Assembly: GCF_042653925.1 (NCBI RefSeq)
Contig: NZ_JBHSFQ010000003.1
Location: 124,001 to 188,000, forward strand
Length of the DNA stretch: 64,000 bases
Direction of reading: 5' to 3'
From: Nocardiopsis_B mangrovi
Lineage (GTDB): Bacteria; Actinomycetota; Actinomycetes; Streptosporangiales; Streptosporangiaceae
The notes beneath the pieces are model-generated. The model had not been told where the DNA came from, ran no database searches, and worked only from the letters and a program-made list of their open reading frames with translations. Shown piece by piece: positions 49,069 to 59,506 of this stretch (position 1 is the first letter of the stretch; the number at the start of each line of letters is the position of its first letter). A program made the translations under genes and the position numbers.

Positions 49069-50208
49069 TCACGCTCCGGTGGTCGCCCGCAGCAGCGGCA
49101 CGTACAGCTCGGCGGCGGTCAGGGAGCCGTGCATCCCGACCATCGTGCTCTCAGCGGGGTCGGTGCAGGGCGCGACGAGGGCGGTGGCGTCGCGGGCCAG
49201 CGCCAGGACGTCGCCGATCCGGGCGCGCAGGTGGTCGTCGACCGGTCCGAACAGCCCGGCGTCGACGGCGGCGTCGCGGCTGAGCACCTCGGCGGCGGTG
49301 CCCAGCCGCTCCGACCAGGCGGCCAGCACGTCCGGAGCGGCGCCGGCGCGGGCGTAGACGTGACGGGCCCTGGCCTCGCCGGCGAGGACGCGCACGCCCT
49401 CGGTCAGGGCGGGCTCGGAACCGACGTCGATGCGGGTGCCGGGAGGGACGTCGACCATTCCGTGGTCGCCGGTCACGTAGAGGGCGGATCCGGGCGGCAG
49501 CGCCCCGGCGATCCGCTCGGCGAGCCGGTCCACCCGGGCCAGCTCGGCCCGCCAGTCGTCGGAGTCGATGCCCGACTGGTGGCCGCAGGAGTCGAGGCCG
49601 GGGTGGTAGGCGAACAGCAGAGCGCGGTCGTGGGCGGCGAGCCGGCCGGCGACGGCCGCCGCGACCTCGTCGACGCCCTCGGCTGGCACGTAGCGGCTGC
49701 CGCGCGCCGAGGCCCGGCTCAGCCCGCTGCCGTCGAAGGCTCCCGAGGCGATGTAGGCGGTGGCCACCCCGGCGCGCTCGGCGCGCTCGTAGACGGTGGC
49801 GTGCGGCTGCCACTCCTCGGGGTCGATGTCGGAATACCAGCGCAGCTGGTTGAGGATGTGGTCGCCGCCCGGGATCGCGACCTGGTAGCCGAAGATCCCG
49901 TGGCCGCCCGGCGGCAGACCGGTGCCGACGCTCGTCAGGCTGGTGGCGGTGGTCGTGGGGAACCCCACGGTGATCGGGGCGGCGCCATCGGCCAGGGAGG
50001 ACAGGAACGGGGCGAGGGCGCGGTGGGCGGTGAGCTGCGCCCAACCCAGGCCGTCGATCAGCAGGACACAGGCGCGGCGCACGGGTGGCAGGGCCAGCGG
50101 GGCACGCTCGTCCGCCACTCCGAGCGAGGCGAGCACGGAGGGGAGCACGTCGGCCAGGGAGCGGCCGCCGTAGAGCGGGGCCGCGAGGCCGGCGGACGCG
50201 ATGGTCAT
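49069..50208 (-). CDS. nucleotide pyrophosphatase/phosphodiesterase (alkaline phosphatase superfamily)
   Basis: The 379-residue protein has the type-I phosphodiesterase fold: metal Asp in RACVLLIDGLGW, nucleophile Thr in GFPTTTATSLTSVGTGLPPGGHGI, YHPGLDSCGHQSG, LYVTGDHGMVDV and the closing GMHGSLT with metal His. It lacks a signal peptide, so it is probably cytoplasmic. Substrates in the family range from nucleotides to phosphodiesters and phosphonates; this one is undetermined. Start ATG 50208. Confidence 0.88.
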   Translation of the reverse strand: MTIASAGLAAPLYGGRSLADVLPSVLASLGVADERAPLALPPVRRACVLLIDGLGWAQLTAHRALAPFLSSLADGAAPITVGFPTTTATSLTSVGTGLPPGGHGIFGYQVAIPGGDHILNQLRWYSDIDPEEWQPHATVYERAERAGVATAYIASGAFDGSGLSRASARGSRYVPAEGVDEVAAAVAGRLAAHDRALLFAYHPGLDSCGHQSGIDSDDWRAELARVDRLAERIAGALPPGSALYVTGDHGMVDVPPGTRIDVGSEPALTEGVRVLAGEARARHVYARAGAAPDVLAAWSERLGTAAEVLSRDAAVDAGLFGPVDDHLRARIGDVLALARDATALVAPCTDPAESTMVGMHGSLTAAELYVPLLRATTGA

Positions 50209-50341
50209 GGGCGCACCGCCGTTCCGGGCCGTTCGCCGGGACAGGCCGCCGGCCGGGGCGGCCGGGGGCGCGGGGACCGGCAGCCGCAGGGCTCCGGCGC
50301 GGGCCTCATGGGTGGCATCTCGCTGTCCGCTCCCTCGGCGC

Positions 50342-50935
50342 TCAACGGGTGGTGGCCTCGGACAGGACGTTGGCGAAGTTCACCATGGTGGCCACCGGCT
50401 CGGGGCCGTCGGCGGTCTGGCTGACGCGCAGGGTGAGCGGCTCGGCGGTGATGGCGCCCGTGTAGCCGTGGTCGAGGTCGCAGGACTCGTCGGCGCAGGA
50501 CGCCGGCTCCAGGTCGATGTGGGCGATGGCGCCCCAGTTGACGTTGAGGCTGATGCTCAGCACGACCTCGCTGGGCATGGTCCCCGCGACGTAGTTGGCG
50601 GGGTCGGAGACCACCCGGGTCAGCGCCACCGACTGGATGTTGCCGATCTGGATGGCGTCGGTCGTGGTGGAGGCGTGCGGCCGGCCACCGTCCTCGGCGG
50701 GCGCGTGCTCGTCGGTGTGGCAGACGATCAGCCGGGTGGGGGTCAGCAGCAGCACGGTGATGTGCCGGCGCATCTCCATCGCCGGGTCGAAGGTGGCCTC
50801 GTGGTGGACGACGAAGGCGTCGGCGGTCTCACCGCCGAGGGCGGTGGCGACGGCGTCGATCACGAGACCGGGGTAGTAACCACTGCGCTCGATCTCCGAG
50901 CGCCAGTCGGTGGACACGGCACGGGTTTTCCTCAT
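50342..50935 (-). CDS. DUF5998 family protein
   Basis: The 197-residue protein matches the actinobacterial DUF5998 family: DWRSEIERSGYYPGLVIDAVATALGGE, FVVHHEATFDPAMEMRRHITVLLLTPTRLIVCHTDEHA, IQSVALTRVVSDPANY and WGAIAHIDLEPASCADESCDLDHGYTG (two cysteines). No catalytic motif is evident; function is unknown. GGAGG precedes the ATG. The 108-bp tandem repeat array lies directly upstream, between this gene's promoter and the next genes. Confidence 0.85.
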   Translation of the reverse strand: MRKTRAVSTDWRSEIERSGYYPGLVIDAVATALGGETADAFVVHHEATFDPAMEMRRHITVLLLTPTRLIVCHTDEHAPAEDGGRPHASTTTDAIQIGNIQSVALTRVVSDPANYVAGTMPSEVVLSISLNVNWGAIAHIDLEPASCADESCDLDHGYTGAITAEPLTLRVSQTADGPEPVATMVNFANVLSEATTR

Positions 50936-51003
50936 ACCTCCATCCTGCCCCCTTCCGGCGACAGATCGCACCTGCGGGGGCGGTCGTAGCGGGCGCAGGG
51001 AAT

Positions 51004-51427
51004 CGTCACGGCGAGCCGACGAGCGAGCGGAGGCGGCGCTGCCAACGGCCGAAGGCCCCACCCGCAGCGCCGTCGAAGCAGAGCGAGAAGGCGAGCGTGA
51101 CCCACGGACACCGTCACGGCGAGCCGACGAGCGAGCGGAGGCGGCGCCGCCAACGGCCCAAGGCCCCACCCGCAGCGCCGTCGAAGCAGAGCGAGAAGGC
51201 GAGCGTGACCCACGGACACCGTCACGGCGAGCCGACGAGCGAGCGGAGGCGGCGCCGCCAACGGCCCAAGGCCCCACCCGCAGCGCCGTCGAAGCAGAGC
51301 GAGAAGGCGAGCGTGACCCACGGACACCGTCACGGCGAGCCGACGAACAAACGCAGCCGACGCCGCCAACGGCCCAAGGCCCCCGCAGCGCCCTTGCAGC
51401 AGAGCAAGGAGGCGAGCGTGACCCCAT
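51004..51427. repeat. 108-bp tandem repeat array (three full copies and a degenerate fourth)
   Basis: Units start at 51004, 51112, 51220 and 51328, each with CGTCACGGCGAGCCGACGA. Units 2 and 3 look identical; unit 1 differs at a few bases (GCTGCC for GCCGCC, CCGAAGG for CCCAAGG) and unit 4 is diverged and slightly shortened. The period equals 36 codons, so several frames on both strands stay open through it, but none has a good start. It is non-coding by my reading, within 50936-51679. It has no spacers, so it is not CRISPR. Confidence 0.9.
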
Positions 51428-51462
51428 GGATAACGCAGGCGCGTACGGGTAGGGCCCCGGGC

Positions 51463-51633
51463 ATGATCGAAGCCACCGTTCCACCAGCTCCCGTTCCGCC
51501 GACGCCCACCCCGGGACCGCTGCCCCCCGATCCGATGCCGGTCCCGCCCGAGCCCCCGATGCCCGAACCCGAGCCCGAGCGCAGACCGGGGCCCTTCCCG
51601 CCCGAGCGCGAGCCCGAACCCGAGCCCGCCTGA
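51463..51633 (+). CDS. possible small Pro/Glu-rich protein
   Basis: An ATG at 51463 opens a 56-residue frame of Pro/Glu/Val (for example PAPVPPTPTPGPLPPDP and EPEPERRPGPFPPE) ending directly after the repeat array. A plausible ribosome site is missing (GTAGGGCC). It may be a small disordered protein or a chance frame. Confidence 0.3.
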   Translation: MIEATVPPAPVPPTPTPGPLPPDPMPVPPEPPMPEPEPERRPGPFPPEREPEPEPA

Positions 51634-51679
51634 AGCCGTCCGCAAGACCGCCCGCCCGCGCGCGCCCGCGGGGTGTCCT

Positions 51680-54451
51680 TCAGAAGGTCACGCCGCGCAG
51701 GCGCCGCGGGCCGGAGTCGGGGCGGACGTCGGACGCCCGGCGCAGCCACAGGCGCGCCCCCAGGACATACGCGCCCTCCGCGTTGACGATGACCGGGTCC
51801 AGGTCGACGTGGGCGACCTCCGGGAAGGAGTCGACGAGCCGCGAGACGCGGATGAGCAGCACCTCCAGCGCCTCCACATCGGGCTGCTCGGCCAGCGAGG
51901 TCGCACCGGCGGGCAGGCCGAACAGCAGAGGGGCCGCGCGCACGGCGTGCACCAGGTCCGAGGCGTCGGTGTCGGTCAGCGGGGCGAGCCGGAACGCGCG
52001 GTCGTCGAGCAGTTCGGCGGTCACATCGCCCAGCCCGAACCCCACGACCGACCCGAACGACGGGTTCTCACCGGCCCTGACCACCGTGGGCACCCCGGGC
52101 ACCACCATGCGCTGCACGACGAGCATCGCGTCGTCGCCCAGCCGGTCGTAGAGCGCGGTGAACCCGCTGCGTACGTCGGCGGGCGAGCGCAGGTCGGCCC
52201 GGATCCCGCTGCCGCCGGAGCGCAGCCGCAGGTCGGGGGCGTTGGCCTTGACGACGACCGGGTAGCCCAGCTCCTCGGCGGCGGCGACCGCCGCTTCGGG
52301 CGACGACACCGGGATGTCGCGCCATACGTCGATCCCGTAGCAGCGCAGCAGGTCGTGGGCGGTGTCGGTGGAGACCGCGGTCTCCTCGTTGTGCACCGGC
52401 TCGCTGGTGAACCAGACGCCGTGGGAGGGCTCGGCGGCGTCATCGCCCTTCTCCAGGGTGCGGTCGATGATCTCGCGGGCCCGCGCGCCATCGATGTCGG
52501 GCAGCTCCGGGTGGCGGCCGGGGTCGCGGCGGCGCCACATCGCATAGCGGGTGGCGTGCGCGAGCGCCCGCACGGCGTCCTCGGGGGCGGGGTAGGACGG
52601 CACCGAGCCGCGGGCGGTCTCGCCGTTGGGCCCGGTCCGCCGCAGCTCCTCTGGCAACCCCTGATAGCCCAGGTAGGTGGTGATGATGGGCTTGTCGGCG
52701 GTTGCCGCCTTGGCCCGCATGACCTCGGCGACGTCGCCTGAGATCGGGGTCAGGGCGGGGATGAACACCACGACCACCGAGTGCACGGAGTCGTCGGCGA
52801 GCGCGGCGGTCAGCGCGGCGTCGAAGTCGGCCGCGGCGGCCTTGGGGCCCAGGTCGACGGGGTCGTGCGGCTTGAGCCCGGAACGCACGCAGGCGTCCTT
52901 GACCAGCAGCCCCAGGGAATCGGAGTTGCCCAGGATGCCCACCCGCGGCCCATTGGGCAGGGGCTGGTAGGCGAAGAGCTGGGCGACGTCGAAGAGCTGG
53001 GTGATGTCGTCCACACGCACGACGCCGGCCTGCTGGAACAGGGAGGTCACGGCGTAGTCGGGCAGAGCGAGGGCACCCGCGGCGTGCCCGGTGGGCACGC
53101 CCTGGGTAGAGCCGCCGCTGCGCACCGCGACGACCGGCTTCTGCTGGGCCAGGCGCCGGGCCAGCCGGGTGAACTTGCGCGGGTTGCCGAGCGATTCGAG
53201 GTACTGGAGCACCACCTCGGTGGCCGGGTCCTCCTGCCAGTACTGCACGAGGTCGTTGCCCGAGACGTCGGCGCGGTTGCCGGCGGAGACGAACGTGGAC
53301 AGCCCCATGCCGCGTTCGGCGACCCGCTGCAGGATCGCCCGGCCCAGCGCGCCCGACTGGGAGAAGAACCCGATCGGCCCGCGCGGTGGCACGTACGGCG
53401 ACAGGGTGGCGTTCAGGGACACCGAGGGGTCGGTGTTGGCGATCCCGAGGCAGTTGGGGCCGACGACCCGCATACCTGCCGCACGGGCCATGTTGACCAG
53501 CGCGTCCTGGCGCTCGCGGCCCTCGGGCCCCGATTCGCCGAACCCGGAGCTGACGACCACCAGGCCGTGCACGCCCTTCTGCGCGCACTCCTCGACCACA
53601 TCGGGCACCATGTCGGCGCGCACCGCGACCACCGCGAGGTCGACCTCGTCGGGGATGTCGAGCACGCTGGGGTAGGCGCGCACCCCCGCGACCGCGGCGG
53701 CCTCGGGGTGCACCGGGTAGACCGGGCCCTGGAAGTCGCCGGCCAGCAGGTTGCGCAGCGCGGTCTGGCCGATCGTGTGCGCCGTGCGGCTGGCGCCGAT
53801 GACCGCCACGGACCCGGGGAACAGCAACCGGGCGATGGAGCGCGATTCGGCGCGCTGTTCCCGGGCGCGCATGACCTCTTGGGCGCTGTCGGTGGGGGCG
53901 AGGTCCAGCGTGAGGCGGATGACGCCCTCGTCGAAGGTCTGCTGGGCGGTGTACCCGGCCTCGCGGAACACGTTGATCATCCGGCGGTTCTCCGGCAGGA
54001 CGTCGGCGCTGAACTTGCGCACCCCGCGCTCGCGCGCGGCCGCCCCGATGTGCTCCAGCAGCACCGACGCCAGTCCGCGGCCCTGGTGGGCGTCCTCGAC
54101 CACGAAGGCGACCTCCGCCTCCTCCGGGGTGACCTTGTCGTAGCGCACGACGGCGACCATGACCCCCGAGATGGTCGCCACCAGCGCCACCCGGTCCTCG
54201 TAGTCGACCGTGGTGAACCTCTTGACGTCGCGCGCCGACAGCTTGGGGTAGGGCGCGAAGAACCGGTAGTAGATCGTCTCGGGCGACAGCCGGGAATGGA
54301 AATCCCGCAGCAGATCGGCGTCTTCCGGGGAGATGGGCCGCAGGTGAGCGGTTCCGCCGTCGGTCAGAACGACGTCGGCTTCCCAGTGGTTCGGGTATGA
54401 CTGCACGGTTTTGAGAGTAAACGAGATCGGCCCGATGGTGGCGTAGCCCAC
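51680..54451 (-). CDS. Pat-type GNAT/acyl-CoA synthetase-like protein acetyltransferase
   Basis: The 923-residue protein starts with a GNAT domain (residues ~20-185: AHLRPISPEDADLLRDFHSRLSPETIYYRF, FVVEDAHQGRGLASVLLEHIG). A CoA-binding domain (LLFPGSVAVIGASRTAHTIGQTALRNLLAGDFQGPVYPVHP), succinyl-CoA-ligase-like domains (GPNCLGIANT, GFFSQSGALGRAIL) and a C-terminal ATP-grasp part (GYPVVVKANAPDLRLRSGGSGIRADL) follow. The GNAT-first order is the reverse of enterobacterial Pat and matches Streptomyces PatA. Such enzymes acetylate lysines of acyl-CoA synthetases. The start is uncertain: GTG 54451 lacks a ribosome site, and a GTG 15 codons later (QSYPNHWEADVV) is an alternative. Confidence 0.9.
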   Translation of the reverse strand: MGYATIGPISFTLKTVQSYPNHWEADVVLTDGGTAHLRPISPEDADLLRDFHSRLSPETIYYRFFAPYPKLSARDVKRFTTVDYEDRVALVATISGVMVAVVRYDKVTPEEAEVAFVVEDAHQGRGLASVLLEHIGAAARERGVRKFSADVLPENRRMINVFREAGYTAQQTFDEGVIRLTLDLAPTDSAQEVMRAREQRAESRSIARLLFPGSVAVIGASRTAHTIGQTALRNLLAGDFQGPVYPVHPEAAAVAGVRAYPSVLDIPDEVDLAVVAVRADMVPDVVEECAQKGVHGLVVVSSGFGESGPEGRERQDALVNMARAAGMRVVGPNCLGIANTDPSVSLNATLSPYVPPRGPIGFFSQSGALGRAILQRVAERGMGLSTFVSAGNRADVSGNDLVQYWQEDPATEVVLQYLESLGNPRKFTRLARRLAQQKPVVAVRSGGSTQGVPTGHAAGALALPDYAVTSLFQQAGVVRVDDITQLFDVAQLFAYQPLPNGPRVGILGNSDSLGLLVKDACVRSGLKPHDPVDLGPKAAAADFDAALTAALADDSVHSVVVVFIPALTPISGDVAEVMRAKAATADKPIITTYLGYQGLPEELRRTGPNGETARGSVPSYPAPEDAVRALAHATRYAMWRRRDPGRHPELPDIDGARAREIIDRTLEKGDDAAEPSHGVWFTSEPVHNEETAVSTDTAHDLLRCYGIDVWRDIPVSSPEAAVAAAEELGYPVVVKANAPDLRLRSGGSGIRADLRSPADVRSGFTALYDRLGDDAMLVVQRMVVPGVPTVVRAGENPSFGSVVGFGLGDVTAELLDDRAFRLAPLTDTDASDLVHAVRAAPLLFGLPAGATSLAEQPDVEALEVLLIRVSRLVDSFPEVAHVDLDPVIVNAEGAYVLGARLWLRRASDVRPDSGPRRLRGVTF

Positions 54452-54639
54452 TCCCCGTGAGCGCGTACCCGTGGACGGCGCAACCGCGCAGGCCCTGCCG
54501 CCCAGGGCGAGCGGGCTGTGCCACTTCGTTACCCGCCGTCTCCCCTGGACCTGTTAACGTCTCTTGACGACGGAGGCTTCAGGGTGAAATCGCAGGCGGG
54601 GCCCCCGGTTCCCGGTGCGGCAAGGTGGTGGATGAGGTA

Positions 54640-55542
54640 ATGGCACGAGTGGTCGTGATCGGCGATCTCATGACCGACGCCGTGGCACGGGCGTACTACC
54701 CGCTCGCGCGCGGGAGCGATACCCCCGCCTCGGTCATCACCTACGGCGGCGGCAGCGGCGCCAACGTCGCCGCGTGGCTGGCCATGGAGGGCACCGACAC
54801 CACGTTCGTCGGCCGCCGCGGCTCCGACATCACCGGCCGGACCCGTGAGATGGAGCTCATGGGCTACGGCATGGACTCCCGCGTGGTCATGGACCCCGAG
54901 CGCCCCACCGGCACCTGCGTGGTGATGATCACCCACCGCGGCGACCGCACCATGCTCAGCGACCCCGGCGCCAACGCCCGCCTCCAGCCCGAGGACCTGC
55001 CGCGCGACGTGTTCGGCCCCGATGGCCACCTGCACGTGTCGGGCTACACCCTGATCAACGAGCACTCCCGCCGGGCGGCGCGCGTGGCACTGCGCATGGC
55101 CCGCGAGACCGGCATGTCGATCTCGGTCGACGGCGGATCGCACGCCCCGCTCGAACGCGCCGGCGCCGAGAACTTCCTCGACTGGACCAACGGCGCCCGC
55201 CTGCTGTTCGCCAACGTCGACCAGGCCACCGTGCTGACCGGGCGCGAGGAGGCCGAGGCCGCGGCCAAGGTGCTCACCGCCTGGTACCCCAACGTCGTGA
55301 TCAAGCTCGGCGACGCCGGCGCCCTGTGGGCGTCCAAGACGCGCGACGACATCGTGGTGGTGCCGGCCGAGCCCGTGGAGCCCTCTCCGGGTTCGATCGG
55401 CGCGGGCGACGCGTTCATGGCCGGGTTCCTGCCGTCGTGGCTGACCGGCAAGCACCCCAAGGACGCCCTGGCGGCGGCGCAGCACTTGGCCGCACGCGCC
55501 CTCCACCAGCCCGGCGCCCGCCCCGACCTCGGCGACGCCTGA
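54640..55542 (+). CDS. PfkB-family carbohydrate/nucleoside kinase
   Basis: The 300-residue protein has the ribokinase fold: RVVVIGDLMTDAVA, the GGGSGANVAAWLAMEG signature 1 with the Gly-Gly switch, and SPGSIGAGDAFMAGFLPSWL (anion hole and catalytic Asp in GAGD). It phosphorylates a sugar or nucleoside with ATP; the substrate is unknown. The ATG at 54640 with GGATGAGG upstream was chosen over one five codons earlier. It is divergent from the acetyltransferase gene. Confidence 0.9.
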   Translation: MARVVVIGDLMTDAVARAYYPLARGSDTPASVITYGGGSGANVAAWLAMEGTDTTFVGRRGSDITGRTREMELMGYGMDSRVVMDPERPTGTCVVMITHRGDRTMLSDPGANARLQPEDLPRDVFGPDGHLHVSGYTLINEHSRRAARVALRMARETGMSISVDGGSHAPLERAGAENFLDWTNGARLLFANVDQATVLTGREEAEAAAKVLTAWYPNVVIKLGDAGALWASKTRDDIVVVPAEPVEPSPGSIGAGDAFMAGFLPSWLTGKHPKDALAAAQHLAARALHQPGARPDLGDA

Positions 55543-55881
55543 CCCCTCGCCACCTTCCACGGGCCGCGGTGGCCTCCGCCGCGGCCGGGCCCGCTCCGTG
55601 CACGCTCCCCCGCGACCGTGTGTGAGGTCGGCCGAGTGAGTCTGTGAAGGCACGGCGCCGAGCAGGTGGACCGAGGGACGGGCACGACCCGGGAACGCCG
55701 GAGTGCTGTGCGGCGGGGCGGTTCGGCCCCGCCGACCGGTCGGCGGACGCGAGCGGGCTGGAGCGGCTGTGCCCAGGCCGGTCGACGAGCGCGCGACCGG
55801 GAACGAGGACGCGTGCCGCTGTGTGGGGGCCGTCGTCCCACGGCCCCCACAGGCGCCCCGCGATCCGCGCGGGAACGACCC
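55543..55881. other. 339-bp convergent intergenic region
   Basis: This lies between the convergent kinase and RecQ-like genes. Apart from the terminator hairpin at 55822-55851 I see no gene or promoter. Confidence 0.5.
55822..55851 (-). terminator. terminator of the RecQ-like gene
   Basis: TGTGGGGGCCGT (55822-55833) and ACGGCCCCCACA (55840-55851) form a perfect 12-bp stem with a 6-nt loop, 30 bp beyond the helicase stop. Confidence 0.75.
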
Positions 55882-58029
<2,148 letters not shown>

Positions 58030-58111
58030 GCCTCCTTGCTACCAGAAACCCCGCCCGCCCCCGGCCCGTCATCCACAGTGCCTCCCGCCCGGCGTTCCCC
58101 GCTCAGCCCGC

Positions 58112-58155
58112 GGAGCGCCCTCAAGGCGGAGGCTTCCCTCGTCGCCGGGCGCTCC
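58112..58155 (-). terminator. candidate terminator of the mrp operon
   Basis: GGAGCGCCC (58112-58120) and GGGCGCTCC (58147-58155) are perfect arms with an inner GGCG/CGCC pairing. It lies between the mrpG stop and the RecQ-like start on the minus strand. Confidence 0.45.
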
Positions 58156-58228
58156 CTCGTACCTCGGTCGCACCCGCCTCCTCAGTCCAGCCACCACCGG
58201 CCCCGCAGGCACGCTCTGTGCTCCGCGC

Positions 58229-58582
58229 TCAGGGGGAGGGGCGGCGGGTGGTGCGGACGGCCTCCTCCAGTTCGTCGGTGACCAGGCGCTCGGAGTCGAC
58301 CATGCCGCGGCTGTGGGCGACGCGGCCGAGGGTCTGGGCGAGCACCGGGACCGTGACCGCCTGGAACAGCGCGGCCAGGGCCAGGGGCACCGCCGAGCGC
58401 ACATCCGGCAGCTGGAACGCGGCGGCGGTGAGGATCAGGAACAGCCCCACGGTGTCGGGCTTGGTGGCGGCGTGCATCCGGCCCAGCAGGGTCGGGAACC
58501 GCACCAGCCCGATGGTGCCGATGAGCGTGAACAGGGCGCCCAGGGGCAGCATGACGGCGGTGATCCAGTCAGTCGCGGTCAT
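58229..58582 (-). CDS. mrpG: Mrp Na+/H+ antiporter subunit G
   Basis: This 117-residue protein has three membrane segments and the MrpG pattern VMLPLGALFTLIGTIGLVRFPTLLGRMHAATKPDTVGLFLILTAAAF. It is the last gene of a seven-gene operon and overlaps mrpF by 14 bp. The ~40-residue cytoplasmic tail ends in Arg/Pro. Confidence 0.93.
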   Translation of the reverse strand: MTATDWITAVMLPLGALFTLIGTIGLVRFPTLLGRMHAATKPDTVGLFLILTAAAFQLPDVRSAVPLALAALFQAVTVPVLAQTLGRVAHSRGMVDSERLVTDELEEAVRTTRRPSP

Positions 58583-58847
58583 GGGCCCTCCTCTCGGCGA
58601 AGCGGGTGGCGGTGATCGTGCCGACGAAGCCCAGGAGGGCGATCGCCACCATGAGCCCGATGTAGGCGGTGTCGCCGCGCAGGGCGACCTCCACCGCGAT
58701 GAAGCTGACCAGCAGCACCGACAGGGCGTTGAGGCAGACGATGCGGTCGAGCACCGACGGCCCCCGCACCAGCCGGTAGAGCGTGAACAGGACGGCCAGC
58801 CCCAGCATCACGAATGCCGCGGTGTAGGCGTGGTCCAGGATGGTCAT
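58569..58847 (-). CDS. mrpF: Mrp Na+/H+ antiporter subunit F
   Basis: This 92-residue protein with three helices matches MrpF: FVMLGLAVLFTLYRLVRGPSVLDRIVCLNALSVLLVSFIAVEVALRGDTAYIGLMVAIALLGFVGTITATRFAERR. It overlaps mrpE by 4 bp. MrpF is a small membrane subunit of the complex; its individual role is structural or assembly-related. Confidence 0.93.
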   Translation of the reverse strand: MTILDHAYTAAFVMLGLAVLFTLYRLVRGPSVLDRIVCLNALSVLLVSFIAVEVALRGDTAYIGLMVAIALLGFVGTITATRFAERRAHDRD

Positions 58848-59467
58848 CGGTCCTCCTCACGGGTGTCGCCGTCCGCCGCCGACTCCTGCTCGGCGGCGTC
58901 GCGCTCGAACTCGGCGATGTCGGCGGGCGTCCCGAACGCGCGCACGATCAGCTCCTCCGTGCGGCGCACCTGGCGCCGGAGCCGGTCCACCGCGGCCTCG
59001 GAGTCGATGGGGGTGCCGTGGACGTAGACCATCCCCTGATCGCGGTTGAGCTCGATGACCAGGCTGCCGGTGATCAGTGACAGCCCCGCGCTGACCGCGG
59101 CGACCAGGAAGTCGGAGTCGGTGCGCAGCGGGACCGCGACGATCGCGCCGCGCATCCGGCGCGGACGCCAGAGCACGTGCACCGCGACGCGCGTGCTCGA
59201 CACGAACAGCTCGGTGAGGAAGAACCCGGCCAGCTTCAGCGCGTAGACGGGGTGGAAGCCCAGCCGCACCGGGATGTGCGGCAGCTTGGCGACCGCGTAG
59301 CACATCGAGCCCACGGCGGCGCCGGCGATCACCGTTCCCGGGCTGGGGTCGCCCCACAGGATGACCCACATGAGGGTGAGCCAGATGACGGTGGGCAGCC
59401 GGCCGGCCAGGCGCCTGAGCGTCGAACGGGTCTGGGGAAGCGGGACGGTGCCCGTCGCCTCACTCAT
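58844..59467 (-). CDS. mrpE: Mrp Na+/H+ antiporter subunit E
   Basis: The 207-residue protein has N-terminal membrane helices (LPTVIWLTLMWVILWGDPSPGTVIAGAAVGSM) and the MrpE soluble part (VAVPLRTDSDFLVAAVSAGLSLITGSLVIELNRDQGMVYVHGTPID). It has a charged acidic tail of ~40 residues. It follows mrpD by 39 bp. MrpE is needed for full complex activity or stability. Confidence 0.92.
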   Translation of the reverse strand: MSEATGTVPLPQTRSTLRRLAGRLPTVIWLTLMWVILWGDPSPGTVIAGAAVGSMCYAVAKLPHIPVRLGFHPVYALKLAGFFLTELFVSSTRVAVHVLWRPRRMRGAIVAVPLRTDSDFLVAAVSAGLSLITGSLVIELNRDQGMVYVHGTPIDSEAAVDRLRRQVRRTEELIVRAFGTPADIAEFERDAAEQESAADGDTREEDR

Positions 59468-59506
59468 GTCGCCCTCCCTCCGGCCGCACCGCGGCTAGCG
59501 CCGTTG

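Noticed and set aside
51004..51427. CRISPR-like array
   Set aside because: The units are 108 bp and directly adjoining with no unique spacers, and no cas genes are in the window.
50932..51645. Long minus-strand and plus-strand frames through the 108-bp repeats
   Set aside because: A period divisible by three keeps all frames without stops open. None has a credible start, domain or ribosome site.
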